NCBI GenBank assembly: GCA_017940255.1
Contig: JAGAZB010000009.1
Coordinates: 1 to 64,000, forward strand
Origin: Treponema sp.
GTDB taxonomy: Bacteria; Spirochaetota; Spirochaetia; Treponematales; Treponemataceae
Length of the DNA stretch: 64,000 nt
Direction of reading: 5' to 3'
The notes beneath the pieces are model-generated. The model had not been told where the DNA came from. It saw nothing but the letters and a program-made list of their open reading frames with translations, and did no database searches. Positions 1-8,791 of this stretch are shown one piece after another (within the stretch, counting starts at the first letter, position 1; every line of letters starts with the position of its first letter). Both the position numbers and the translations under genes were made by a program.

Positions 1-1382
1 ATAAAGGTTTCTCCCTTTTCTTCCTTAAAAAGCTTGCTCAGATAGAAGATGCTTACGCCTGCAAAATCTGCAGTTTCTTCCAGAGAGATGTCCTTATCTA
101 GATTTTCGTCTATATAATCACAAACTTTTTTGATAATAGGGTGCACTTCCGCTTTCTTTACACTTGTAATGGCAGAGATGCATTCCAAAAGGAATTTATG
201 AACAAATTCTTTTATGAGGTTTACGTCGTTTTCAGAAGAAAAGATAGAAAAGGCGTTATCAAAACTTTCGCTGCTAAAGTTTCTGTTTATTTCTTTTGTA
301 GAATTGTTGGCAGTTACAATCAATTCAAAAAAGGAATTTTTTATTTTATCAAGTTCTAGCTTTGAAGAAATAAGTTCCGAAGTATAAAGCTCCAGAAATG
401 ATTTTACACCAGAAGAATCGCCTGCAATCAGCTTAGAAATAAGGTTTGTCTTGAATTCAGAAGTATTTGTGTGCTGCTGCAAAGTTTCTGAGCATGGTAA
501 GCCGAAGAAGACTAAGCCGCCGTTCTGGGCAGACTTATTAAGGGCAGAAAGTGCTTCGTTGTAAGAGGCCTGTAGTTTTTCTTTATCTGTCTGAATCTGA
601 CTAACACCAGCTCTTATTCCCGCAGAAATGTTATAGCTGAGCATAGTGTAAAACTTTTTAATCTGCTCCTGAACTTCTGTGTAATCCGGGTTTACGGAAA
701 AAATCGGGAAGAAAACCACAATGCGGTTCATCATAAAAGAGCTTACAAGACAGCGGTGTTCCGTGTTCAAAAGCTCATGGATTTTAAGGTAGGTTTTATA
801 CTGGTTGTCGGAATTAATATTTGGAAATTCAAAACAGCAGAAGACCCAGGGATTTTCAGAAAGATTAAAATATTCCAGATAAGAAGTAAGGTCCAGACTT
901 TTATCATTATTAAAAATACAGGCATAAATAAAGTCGTTTTCGACCATTGGCGAAACAAGGTCTAATTTTTTGTGGAGTTCAAGGTCTGCGCTGAGTTTGC
1001 CTTTTTTTTCTTCAACAAGCTTCATGGCTCCTTGAATTGTTTCAATCACCAGGTTTCGATTCACAGGTTTTGTAATGTATTTGTAAGCTCCAAGTTCAAT
1101 TGCCTGCTGGGCATATTGGAAGCGGTCAAAGGCACTAAGGATGATAAAAACTGTGTTTGGTTTAAGCTTTGTAATTACGTTTACAGTTTCTAATCCGCTT
1201 AAGCCTGGCATATTGATGTCCATAAAGAGGATATCAATGTTTTCTTTCATCACGATTTCTATGGCTTCGGTGCCAGAAAGGGCAGTGAAAACTTTTGCCT
1301 GGTCTGCAAAGTTTTTATTGATAATAAAGGAAAGAGAATCTATTACAATCTGTTCATCATCTGTGACTAAAATATTAAACAT
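1..1382 (-). CDS. YesN-like response regulator, AraC-type output (3' end outside window)
   Basis: Cytoplasmic two-component response regulator. The minus-strand reading frame starts at an ATG at 1382 and runs off the left edge. An N-terminal receiver domain has the acidic pair TDDE near residue 8, the predicted phospho-acceptor Asp55 in LFMDINMPG and the conserved Lys in ITKPVNR near residue 103. After a long linker, the first helix-turn-helix of an AraC/YesN domain is visible (DISLEETADFAGVSIFYLSKLF); the second HTH lies outside the window. The start overlaps the 3' end of the kinase gene by 8 bases, so the two are probably translationally coupled. By family, YesM/YesN pairs control carbohydrate uptake or cell-envelope genes; the target here is unknown. 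Confidence 0.9.
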   Translation of the reverse strand, partial: MFNILVTDDEQIVIDSLSFIINKNFADQAKVFTALSGTEAIEIVMKENIDILFMDINMPGLSGLETVNVITKLKPNTVFIILSAFDRFQYAQQAIELGAYKYITKPVNRNLVIETIQGAMKLVEEKKGKLSADLELHKKLDLVSPMVENDFIYACIFNNDKSLDLTSYLEYFNLSENPWVFCCFEFPNINSDNQYKTYLKIHELLNTEHRCLVSSFMMNRIVVFFPIFSVNPDYTEVQEQIKKFYTMLSYNISAGIRAGVSQIQTDKEKLQASYNEALSALNKSAQNGGLVFFGLPCSETLQQHTNTSEFKTNLISKLIAGDSSGVKSFLELYTSELISSKLELDKIKNSFFELIVTANNSTKEINRNFSSESFDNAFSIFSSENDVNLIKEFVHKFLLECISAITSVKKAEVHPIIKKVCDYIDENLDKDISLEETADFAGVSIFYLSKLFKEEKGETF

Positions 1383-2880
1383 GATTTGGAACCTTTATTA
1401 TAAATTTTGTGCCCTCACCGTTTTCGCCAGCTGTAATATCATAAATATCATCGCGGTGGAACTGCAGTTGAAGCCTCATAAATACATTTATAAGACCAGT
1501 TCCGCTGTGGGAAGCGGAATTATCAAGCACTTCCGAAGAAAGTCTTGTTGTGCCAGACTTGAGGGCTTCAAAAACCGCCTGCCTGGTGTTTTCCTTCATA
1601 CCTTCGCCATTATCGGAAATACTGATTACAATGAACTTTTCTTCCACCTGAATATTCAGTTTTACAATTCCCTTGGTGTTTTTCAGACCGTGCTTTATAC
1701 AGTTTTCAACCAGAGGCTGAAGAGTCATAGATGGAATTTTCTGCGGGAAAGAACCTTCCGGAATTTCTTTTGTAAATTCCAGCCGGTTTCCGAAGCGAAC
1801 TTTCATTATATATACAAAATTATCTACCAAACCAAGCTCTTCGTCAATTGAAACCGTGCGGCTCTGCTGCTGAATGTTGTAGCGGAAGAAATCTGCAACC
1901 TGTTCAATAAAATAACAGGTTTTATCGGCATTTTCCATCATGGCAAGCTGGGCACCAGTGTTTAGCGTGTTAAAAAGAAAGTGAGGATTAATCTGGTTTT
2001 GCAGGGCGCGGAGCTGGGCGTCTGTGTAAAGGGCCTGCATTTCAATTTCTTTTTCTTTTAATTCAGCTTCGGTGTGGGCCTTTTCCCAGATGGTGTCGAT
2101 ATATTCGCGGATACTAATAATCATACGGTCAAAAGCCTTGCAGATGTTGCCAATTTCGTCGTTGGAATCGCGGTTGAAGAGGGGAATGTCAAAGTCGCGG
2201 CGGGCAACCTTGTGGGCAACATTGGAAATTTCAACCAGAGGCTCCATAATAGAAGTAATTGTGAAGTAGAGAACAAAGAAAATTAAAGCAGAAAATATGA
2301 AGAAGAAAATAATGCTCAGGGTGTTTGCAATAAAAATGCGGTGCTGATTTTCATTGTAAAGCAGGGCGTTTTGCTGCAAGCGCAGACTGTTCAATTCCAG
2401 AATTTGTGAAATAAGGTAGTTGTAACTAGTCATCGCATAAGCGTAATTTATTGCAATTTCACTTTCGTTGTTGGCACGGCGGGCCGAAATTGCATAGTTT
2501 CCGTAATAAAGAAAGGCTTCTGTAAGCTGATGAATAACATATTCTTTGTGGGCAATTTCATTGCGGGAAGGAAAGTTTTTTAATTTATCATAAAGCTGTT
2601 CAACTTTTGTGCGGGAATTGTAAAAGGCATCAATACTTTCAAAAGTGCGGTAGTTTACATAATCTTCCAGGGCCTTTTCTGTAGTTGTAATGGCCTGTGA
2701 AAATTCAGTTAGTTCAGTATTAGATTTGTAGGCATCGGAAAAATTATGAACGGAATAATAGACAAACCGCATGGTTGTTAAAATTCCCGCTGTAAGCATA
2801 AGAATTGCAATACCGATGCAGGACATGATTTTCCAGCGGAGACTTTTGTGTCTGACGTAATTTACAGGATCGAATTTCAT
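1375..2880 (-). CDS. YesM-like sensor histidine kinase
   Basis: Membrane sensor kinase of the LytS/YesM class, 501 residues. It has a transmembrane segment near residues 17-38, a mostly helical extracytoplasmic region, a second transmembrane segment near 183-206, a HAMP linker, a His_kinase domain with the phospho-acceptor motif NPHFLFNTL near residue 300, and a C-terminal HATPase with the N-box VENCIKHGLKN and a DNGEGM G1 box. It lies between a sugar-binding-type protein gene (4-base overlap at its start) and the response regulator (overlap at its end). This order suggests the binding protein senses a ligand and presents it to the kinase. Confidence 0.92.
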   Translation of the reverse strand: MKFDPVNYVRHKSLRWKIMSCIGIAILMLTAGILTTMRFVYYSVHNFSDAYKSNTELTEFSQAITTTEKALEDYVNYRTFESIDAFYNSRTKVEQLYDKLKNFPSRNEIAHKEYVIHQLTEAFLYYGNYAISARRANNESEIAINYAYAMTSYNYLISQILELNSLRLQQNALLYNENQHRIFIANTLSIIFFFIFSALIFFVLYFTITSIMEPLVEISNVAHKVARRDFDIPLFNRDSNDEIGNICKAFDRMIISIREYIDTIWEKAHTEAELKEKEIEMQALYTDAQLRALQNQINPHFLFNTLNTGAQLAMMENADKTCYFIEQVADFFRYNIQQQSRTVSIDEELGLVDNFVYIMKVRFGNRLEFTKEIPEGSFPQKIPSMTLQPLVENCIKHGLKNTKGIVKLNIQVEEKFIVISISDNGEGMKENTRQAVFEALKSGTTRLSSEVLDNSASHSGTGLINVFMRLQLQFHRDDIYDITAGENGEGTKFIIKVPNHV

Positions 2881-3824
2881 TGTGAACTCCGTGAAAGTTT
2901 TACATCAGCTGTAATATAAGAGTTTGCAGAACCGTGATTGCGGTATTCAAAAAGTTCACGCATGGCCTTTTCGCCAATCTTCTCTGGATCAAGAGAAAAG
3001 AGTTCATCTATCCAGCCCTTTTGAAGGTAGGTCTGGCAAACTTCGTTTCCGCCCGAGCCAATCAGTTTGCATTTTTTTTGAGGGAATAATTCCGCCAGCA
3101 ACTGAGCGTAGTGTATTGTGTCGTCTTCAGAAAGCGTGATGAAAATACTTTTGTTTTCCGGAAAATTAAAGTTTGGAGAAATATCTTCTATGACAGTTGT
3201 AGTAATATTCCTCTGAGCCTGAAGAGCCTGCTGTAAACTAGTAATCAGATTTGAAGATTTAGCCGCAGATTTACTGCTTATGATGTAAATATTTCCTCCG
3301 TGGGGAAGAAAATGCCTTGATTCAGTTGCAAGCCGTTTACCAAGTTCCCAGTTATTTACTCCGATAAAAGAAACCTGATTCAGATTTGGAGCAAACTGCC
3401 CCGTTGTAATAAGAGGAATTTCAGATTCATCATTTCTGTGAGGTAAACGCAAAACCTGGTCTGGAGAATCAATGTAAGCAATAATGCCGTCTACATTTAG
3501 AAAAGAGGCGTAAGTAATAAGTTCCTGTAAAGATGCGCGGTCTGCCTGAGATTCCGGCACGTGTAATTCAACAAGCGCGTTGTAAGATTTTGCCAGAAGG
3601 TTTGCACCGTCAAAAAGCTCTTTCAGAAAACTCTGATTTTCGTAGGTTCCAGTGACAATCACATGATAAAGACAAGTGTCTGAATCATTATAGGCAAGCT
3701 CCGGCTGAACTTTTGATTTAGTGAGGATAAATGATGTTGAAAAGATAGAAAAAAACGCAAGAGCCGCAATTAATGAAGTTATTAAAAATATCCATTTTAT
3801 AAGTCTAGCGGTTCTTTTTTTCAT
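2877..3824 (-). CDS. Membrane-anchored periplasmic sugar-binding-like protein
   Basis: Predicted periplasmic-binding-protein fold of the RbsB/Peripla_BP_4 type, 315 residues. An uncleaved-looking N-terminal membrane segment (about residues 10-33) follows KKRTAR, and no lipobox Cys is seen. The core has typical blocks such as VDGIIAYIDSP, IPLITTGQ and SFIGVNNWELGKRLA. There is no ABC permease or ATPase nearby; instead a YesM/YesN pair follows directly with a 4-base overlap. I infer a sensory ligand-binding subunit rather than a transporter part. Its start lies inside the 3' end of clpA (20-base overlap), so it is probably read from the clp transcript. Confidence 0.8.
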   Translation of the reverse strand: MKKRTARLIKWIFLITSLIAALAFFSIFSTSFILTKSKVQPELAYNDSDTCLYHVIVTGTYENQSFLKELFDGANLLAKSYNALVELHVPESQADRASLQELITYASFLNVDGIIAYIDSPDQVLRLPHRNDESEIPLITTGQFAPNLNQVSFIGVNNWELGKRLATESRHFLPHGGNIYIISSKSAAKSSNLITSLQQALQAQRNITTTVIEDISPNFNFPENKSIFITLSEDDTIHYAQLLAELFPQKKCKLIGSGGNEVCQTYLQKGWIDELFSLDPEKIGEKAMRELFEYRNHGSANSYITADVKLSRSSQ

Positions 3825-6195
3825 AGCTGAATGTTATTTCATTCTTTTTGCAATCGGCTTTTACTTTTCCGCCTTTTTCGAGCTGGCCGAAAAGTACCTC
3901 ATCAACAATCTTATCTGCAATTTCGTCTTCAATCGTGCGGGCAATATTGCGGGCTCCGAATTCCTTTGAGTAGCCTTTTTGAGTAAGCTGATCGACACAT
4001 TTGTCTGTAACTTCAAGAATAACTTTTTTCTGCAGCATACGGTCGGCCAGTTTTTTAATTTCTTTCTGACAAACCTGTTTTGCAACTTCAAAGTCCAGGA
4101 AGTTGAATGGAATAACTGCATCGAGACGATTTCGGAATTCCGGAGGGAATTCGCGGTCTACAGCTTCTTTTAGTGATGATTCAAGATTTGCGTTTGAAGA
4201 AGAGCCTCCAAAACCAATGCTGCCTTTTTCAAGATCGCGGGCACCAGCGTTACTAGTCATGATGATTATACATGAACGGAAATCTGCTTTGCGTCCCTGG
4301 TTATCTGTAAGCTGACCGTAATCTAAAACCTGAAGAAGTACGTTGTAAATATCGGCATTTGCCTTTTCAATTTCATCAAAGAGGATTACAGCATGAGGAT
4401 TTTTGCGGACATCTTTAACAAGAAGTCCGCCTTCTTCAAAGCCCACGTATCCTGGTGGAGAGCCGACCAGACGGCTTACAGTGTGCTTTTCCTGATACTC
4501 ACTCATATCGTAGCGGAGCAGCGGTTCTTTTAAGAGGCGGGCAAGGGAGCGGGCCAGTTCAGTCTTTCCGCAGCCGGTTGGCCCTACAAAGAGGAAGCAG
4601 CCCTCCGGCTTTTCAGGATTGCGGAAGCCAGCACGGGCCCTTTTTACGGCTTTGGAAAGCGCGGCCACGGCAACTTCCTGCCCAAATATCTCTGCGCTTA
4701 TAGTGCCTTCTATATTTTTAAGCGCTTCTTTTTCGGAGCCGCGAACCGTCTCCAGAGGAATCTTCGTAATCTTTGCGGTTACCGTGCGGATAATTTGCGG
4801 TGTAACAAGAGGCTGGGCTGCGCGTTTTGCGGGCGCGACGGCTCCCGCAGCCAGCTCCGCGCCAGCTCCGGCGAATCCGCCGTTTTTAGTAATGCTCACA
4901 AAGGCGCCGGCTTCGTCTATAATATCAATGGCCTTGTCTGGCAGGCGGCGCTCTGGCATAAACTGCATAGAAAGTTTTACCGCGTCGCTAACGGCGCCGG
5001 CCGAATACTTTACCCCGTGATACTTTTCGTATTTAGGCAGAAGTCCTTTCAAAATCTTTTCGGTTTCGGCAGGAGTTGGCTCTGCAATGTCAATTTTCTG
5101 GAAGCGGCGGGCCAGTGCCCGGTCTTTTTCAAAGTTCTTTGAATATTCTTCAAAGGTTGTAGAACCAATAAACTTTACTTCGCCGGTTGCAAGAACCGGT
5201 TTTAGCAGGTTTGCGGCATCCATTTGAGAGTTGCCGTTTGTTCCTGCCCCCATAATCATGTGAATTTCATCTATAAATAAGATAGCTTTTTTCTGTTCTT
5301 TAAGTTCATCAATAACCGAATGCAATCGCTCTTCAAAGTCTCCGCGGAATTTTGAGCCCGCCATTAAAAGACCAATATCAAGCGACCAGATAGTGTAGCC
5401 CTTCAGACTGTCTGGAACCCGGCCTTCCACAAGGCGCTGTGCCAGTCCCTGAGTAATTGCTGTTTTTCCAACTCCGGCATCTCCAACGTGAAGAGGATTG
5501 TTCTTTGTGCGGCGGCAGAGAATCTGAATTGTGCGTTCAATTTCTTCTTCGCGGCCGACAAGTGAATCATACACACCCTTTTTTGCAAGCTCATTCATGT
5601 TGATTGCAAAACGTTTTAATCCGCCTGAGTTGTTAGACATCATGCCTTCTGGGAAGCCCTGAGTGCCCTGTCCTCCCTGTGGACCTGCCTGCTGACTTCG
5701 TTTCTTTGGAGACTGGATTTTTGTAATATTTTCCAAAAGACGCATTCGGTCTACGCCATTAGTCTTTAAAAAATAAGAGCAGTAGTTGCGGCTTTCGTCC
5801 AGCATACTCATCAAAATATCTGTAATATCGATAGTATCAGAAGCAGATGCAACGCAGTGAAAAACCGCCCTGTTCATCATTGCCTGAAAACCTGCCGATT
5901 CAACAGGATCCTTCATTAATTCAGGATTTGCATCCGAAGAAATTACCGGCAGCTTTGTATTCAGATAGTTTATTAAATCATTTTGTAGTTCTTTTGTATC
6001 TACTCCGCTGCTTATGAGCAAATTTTCTACCTGTTCATCGTGAATGGCAGAAGCAAGCACATGTTCTGGAGTAAAAAACTGATGTCTAAGGTCTTTTGCG
6101 GCCAGTAAAGATTCAGAAAGAATTCTGCTAAGTGCAGGAGTTACCTTCATCTGGCGCACTGTTCCCTGTACTTTATTGTCGTTACTCAATTTCAA
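3805..6195 (-). CDS. clpA: ATP-dependent Clp protease ATP-binding subunit ClpA
   Basis: AAA+ unfoldase of 796 residues that feeds substrates to ClpP in the cytoplasm. An N-terminal Clp_N double repeat is followed by AAA module 1 with Walker A GDAGVGKTA and Walker B ILFIDEIH, then AAA module 2 with Walker A GPTGCGKTE and Walker B VILFDEIE. The loop containing IGF in KGSIGFGG matches the ClpP-binding tripeptide. The start overlaps clpS by 14 bases, the classic adaptor-unfoldase pair. The inter-module linker carries an Ala-rich stretch (AGAGAELAAGAVAPAKRAA, about 4815-4880 on the plus strand) that is much more GC-rich than its surroundings. Confidence 0.96.
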   Translation of the reverse strand: MKLSNDNKVQGTVRQMKVTPALSRILSESLLAAKDLRHQFFTPEHVLASAIHDEQVENLLISSGVDTKELQNDLINYLNTKLPVISSDANPELMKDPVESAGFQAMMNRAVFHCVASASDTIDITDILMSMLDESRNYCSYFLKTNGVDRMRLLENITKIQSPKKRSQQAGPQGGQGTQGFPEGMMSNNSGGLKRFAINMNELAKKGVYDSLVGREEEIERTIQILCRRTKNNPLHVGDAGVGKTAITQGLAQRLVEGRVPDSLKGYTIWSLDIGLLMAGSKFRGDFEERLHSVIDELKEQKKAILFIDEIHMIMGAGTNGNSQMDAANLLKPVLATGEVKFIGSTTFEEYSKNFEKDRALARRFQKIDIAEPTPAETEKILKGLLPKYEKYHGVKYSAGAVSDAVKLSMQFMPERRLPDKAIDIIDEAGAFVSITKNGGFAGAGAELAAGAVAPAKRAAQPLVTPQIIRTVTAKITKIPLETVRGSEKEALKNIEGTISAEIFGQEVAVAALSKAVKRARAGFRNPEKPEGCFLFVGPTGCGKTELARSLARLLKEPLLRYDMSEYQEKHTVSRLVGSPPGYVGFEEGGLLVKDVRKNPHAVILFDEIEKANADIYNVLLQVLDYGQLTDNQGRKADFRSCIIIMTSNAGARDLEKGSIGFGGSSSNANLESSLKEAVDREFPPEFRNRLDAVIPFNFLDFEVAKQVCQKEIKKLADRMLQKKVILEVTDKCVDQLTQKGYSKEFGARNIARTIEDEIADKIVDEVLFGQLEKGGKVKADCKKNEITFSYEKKNR

Positions 6196-6493
6196 CCCTT
6201 AACGGATAACCGTTCTTTCTTGCAGCCTGAATTGCAAGATTTGTTCTGGATACTGCAATATCATAAGTATAAATTCCAACTGTAGACGAGCCTTGTTCGT
6301 GAACCTGCATCATCAGTTTTTCTGCTGCCTCATGTGATTTGTTAAAAATAGAAACAAGAATATCAACAACAAATTCCATAGTTGTATAGTTATCGTTGTA
6401 AAAAACTACCTTCTTTTCTGGAGGAAGAGGAATTGATGTGTCTTCTGCAAAACTGCTGCCAGTTCCGGCTGTTCTGATATTTGAGTCATCCAT
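6182..6493 (-). CDS. clpS: Clp protease adaptor ClpS
   Basis: N-degron adaptor of 103 residues that binds the ClpA N-domain and delivers N-end-rule substrates. The conserved core is present: VVFYNDNYTTMEFVVDIL, then the helix ending AAEKLMMQVHEQGSSTVGIYTYDIA. It overlaps clpA by 14 bases. No SD sequence is visible; a TATATT hexamer lies 7 bases before the ATG, so this may be one of the leaderless starts in the window, though its -35 region is weak. Confidence 0.95.
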   Translation of the reverse strand: MDDSNIRTAGTGSSFAEDTSIPLPPEKKVVFYNDNYTTMEFVVDILVSIFNKSHEAAEKLMMQVHEQGSSTVGIYTYDIAVSRTNLAIQAARKNGYPLRVEIE

Positions 6494-6550
6494 ATTATAA
6501 AATATAGCATAATTGGAATAAAAAAAGAAGAATAAAAGTAAATTTGTGTG

Positions 6551-6556
6551 TATAAT
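6551..6556 (+). promoter_or_regulatory. Extended -10 box for the rhomboid-fold gene
   Basis: TATAAT preceded by TGTG (extended -10) lies 6 bases before the ATG at 6563. No SD is present. Transcription would begin at or next to the start codon, giving a leaderless mRNA. No good -35 box was found. Confidence 0.5.
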
Positions 6557-6562
6557 TGAAGT

Positions 6563-7360
6563 ATGGCTAAAAAGAAAATAAAGTTCCCTTATAAAGTGAT
6601 TTTGGACGCTCCCGTTCCTGTATTTTTTGTTTTAATCTGCACAGTTTTTTTTCTGATTGATTTCCTTCTGCTGAAAAATAACAATAGTTTGAATTTAACA
6701 TCGTCGCCTACTACAGCAGGTGGTGCACTCCCATTTTTGATTTCTCAGCCTCTTTCTTACCTGAGGCTTTTTCTTTATGTTTTTGGTTTTTCTTCTCCTC
6801 AGATGCTGGTTACAGATCTGATTTTTATTATGCTTCTGGGGCCTGCAATAGAAGAGCGTTATGGTTCGATTGTAATTGCAATTATGATGGCGGTTTCCGC
6901 ACTTTTTTCTGGAGTGCTTAATGCCTGCTTCTGCAAAACAAGCTTGCGCGGAGCTTCCTGCATTATCTTTATGCTGATTTTTCTGAATTCCTTTATGTCT
7001 CTTTCAAAAAAGAAAATCCCTCTTTCTTTTATTTTTGTTGTGATTCTCTATGTAATCCGCGAAGTTTTTGAAAAAACGGCCGGCGGAGTTGGCGGGGCAG
7101 GTGGTGCTGTTGCAATTTTAATCTGCATTGCCGGCGGCCTTTGTGGCAGTCTTTTTGCCTTCCTTACTTCACCAAAAGCCCGTGCAGAAAAAAAGGCTTC
7201 TGCTAAAAATGAGCGGGAAGCCCTGCTGGAAGAAATTGATAGCCAGAGTCCTCGTTTTCAGAAAAAATCTCTTTTTGGTAAAAAACGCAAAAATGATGAT
7301 GACGACGGAGATGATGATAGTGACGATGATTCAACTATCGTTGGAACCTTAAAATTCTAA
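6563..7360 (+). CDS. Rhomboid-fold membrane protein, probably catalytically inactive
   Basis: Integral membrane protein of 265 residues with about six hydrophobic segments and rhomboid-like signatures: LLGPAIEERYGS after the second helix and LRGASCIIFML, where Ser132 sits at the nucleophile position. The catalytic His normally found before the paired glycines of TM6 is missing (CIAGGLCGS instead of a His-containing motif), and the usual HxxxN of TM2 is replaced by TDLIF. This suggests a pseudoprotease. A charged cytoplasmic tail follows, ending in an Asp-rich run near residues 245-257. It is divergent from clpS. Confidence 0.65.
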   Translation: MAKKKIKFPYKVILDAPVPVFFVLICTVFFLIDFLLLKNNNSLNLTSSPTTAGGALPFLISQPLSYLRLFLYVFGFSSPQMLVTDLIFIMLLGPAIEERYGSIVIAIMMAVSALFSGVLNACFCKTSLRGASCIIFMLIFLNSFMSLSKKKIPLSFIFVVILYVIREVFEKTAGGVGGAGGAVAILICIAGGLCGSLFAFLTSPKARAEKKASAKNEREALLEEIDSQSPRFQKKSLFGKKRKNDDDDGDDDSDDDSTIVGTLKF

Positions 7361-7421
7361 GTAAGACATAAGTATAAAATAAGTTCAAAATAATAGTTTT
7401 CTTAGTTTTCTCAACAAGTCC

Positions 7422-7450
7422 TTATGCAAGTGTAACCTGTTTTTTATAAT
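7422..7450 (+). promoter_or_regulatory. Candidate promoter of the RND efflux operon
   Basis: A TATAAT at 7445-7450 lies 17 bases after a weak -35 (TTATGC, 7422-7427). It is about 45 bases upstream of the tolC-like gene, which has a strong SD (AGAGGAG). No operator was recognised. Confidence 0.4.
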
Positions 7451-7495
7451 CGGGTTTGTGTTTGTGATTACGTTTAGTGCGTAAAAGAGGAGTAT

Positions 7496-8788
7496 ATGAA
7501 ACAGAGAATTACTTTTATTTGTGTCTTTTTTATTCTGCTGTCCTTTACTTATGCTCAGGAATATCTGGAAATTGATGTTGAAAGTGCCGTTACTTCGGCT
7601 TTGGAAAACCAGACTTCTGTAAAGGAAAGCGCAATAGAATTAAATCAGAGTCAAAGAAAATACCTTCATTCATGGAACAGCATTTTACCTTCACTTACAG
7701 CAGGCCTTACAGGAAGTGAAGGCGGAAATCTTACAGATTCTTCTGCTAATACTGTGGGCCTGAATGCCAACGTGACTGCCAGTTTGAGTCTGAATCTTGG
7801 ACTTGCTTCTAAAATTAAGGCCCTTAAAGCTTCTTACGAAAGCGGTAAAAAAGATTACGAGGACACACTGCGTCAGATTGAGTTAGAAGTTCGTAAATCT
7901 TTTTATTCACTTTTGTATATGCAGTCACAGGTGGAATCAAGCAGAGAAGCCTTAGAGTCGTATAAAAATCAGTATGAACAGACAAAAACAAAAAAAGAAA
8001 AAGGTCTTGTTCCCGAAATTGATTTACTGACCAGCCAGGTTAATTATGAAAGTGCTAAGATTGATTATAAAAATACAGAAAAATCTTATATAAATGCACT
8101 TTTGGAATTTTTAAATGAAACTGGAATACAAGTTGAAGCCGACCAGAAGGTTATTTTAAAAGGTAGTCTTGATGATTATGAAAGTCTTATGGATTACAAT
8201 TTTGATGAATCAAAAATAGACGAGTTTGTAGAAAAGAATTCTTCAGTTCGTTCAATCAAAGATTCTATTGAACAGGCAAAGCTTAGTAAAAATCAGCTGA
8301 TTTCATCATCTTATCTGCCTTCCCTCACACTTTCCGCAAATGTAAATCCTTATTCTTATTCCTATGGTGTGGCCGCAGATACTTCTTCTACTTCGAACTC
8401 CTGGTCCGCCACAGTGGGCCTCTCTCTTTCCCTTGATAATCTGCTTCCGGGTTCTTCTGCCAGTGATTCAATTAAAGATTATGACGACACAATCGCCAGT
8501 CTTGAACTTCAGCTGCAGGATACAAAGCTTCAGGTGCGAACAAGTCTTTTTGAAATGCTGAACGAAATTGAAATTGCAAAAGAAACGCTTGAAAACTGCA
8601 AGTTAAACGAAGAACTTGCCAAAAAAACTTACGATATGGCTCTGGTTGCCTACAAAAACGGAACAAAAGATTTGGCATCCCTGCAGACAATTCAGAATTC
8701 ATACACAAATGCCTTACTTCAGCTGCGAAATCAGCAGCTTAATTTGATAGATAACATTCTTGAACTAAAAAATACTATAGGAGAATAG
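7496..8788 (+). CDS. TolC-family outer-membrane efflux protein
   Basis: Outer-membrane channel of a tripartite pump, 430 residues. A cleavable signal peptide (ends near SFTYAQ) precedes two OEP repeats rich in long amphipathic helices, for example LEVRKSFYSLLYMQSQVESS and LEMLNEIEIAKETLENCKL-type segments. The start has SD AGAGGAG 6 bases upstream. It is first in an operon with a membrane fusion protein and an RND pump. Substrates cannot be read from the sequence. Confidence 0.88.
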   Translation: MKQRITFICVFFILLSFTYAQEYLEIDVESAVTSALENQTSVKESAIELNQSQRKYLHSWNSILPSLTAGLTGSEGGNLTDSSANTVGLNANVTASLSLNLGLASKIKALKASYESGKKDYEDTLRQIELEVRKSFYSLLYMQSQVESSREALESYKNQYEQTKTKKEKGLVPEIDLLTSQVNYESAKIDYKNTEKSYINALLEFLNETGIQVEADQKVILKGSLDDYESLMDYNFDESKIDEFVEKNSSVRSIKDSIEQAKLSKNQLISSSYLPSLTLSANVNPYSYSYGVAADTSSTSNSWSATVGLSLSLDNLLPGSSASDSIKDYDDTIASLELQLQDTKLQVRTSLFEMLNEIEIAKETLENCKLNEELAKKTYDMALVAYKNGTKDLASLQTIQNSYTNALLQLRNQQLNLIDNILELKNTIGE

Positions 8789-8791
8789 GTG

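Noticed and set aside
1141..1851. Plus-strand 236-codon frame opposite the kinase and regulator genes
   Set aside because: Antisense to two well-supported domains (HATPase and receiver); no SD.
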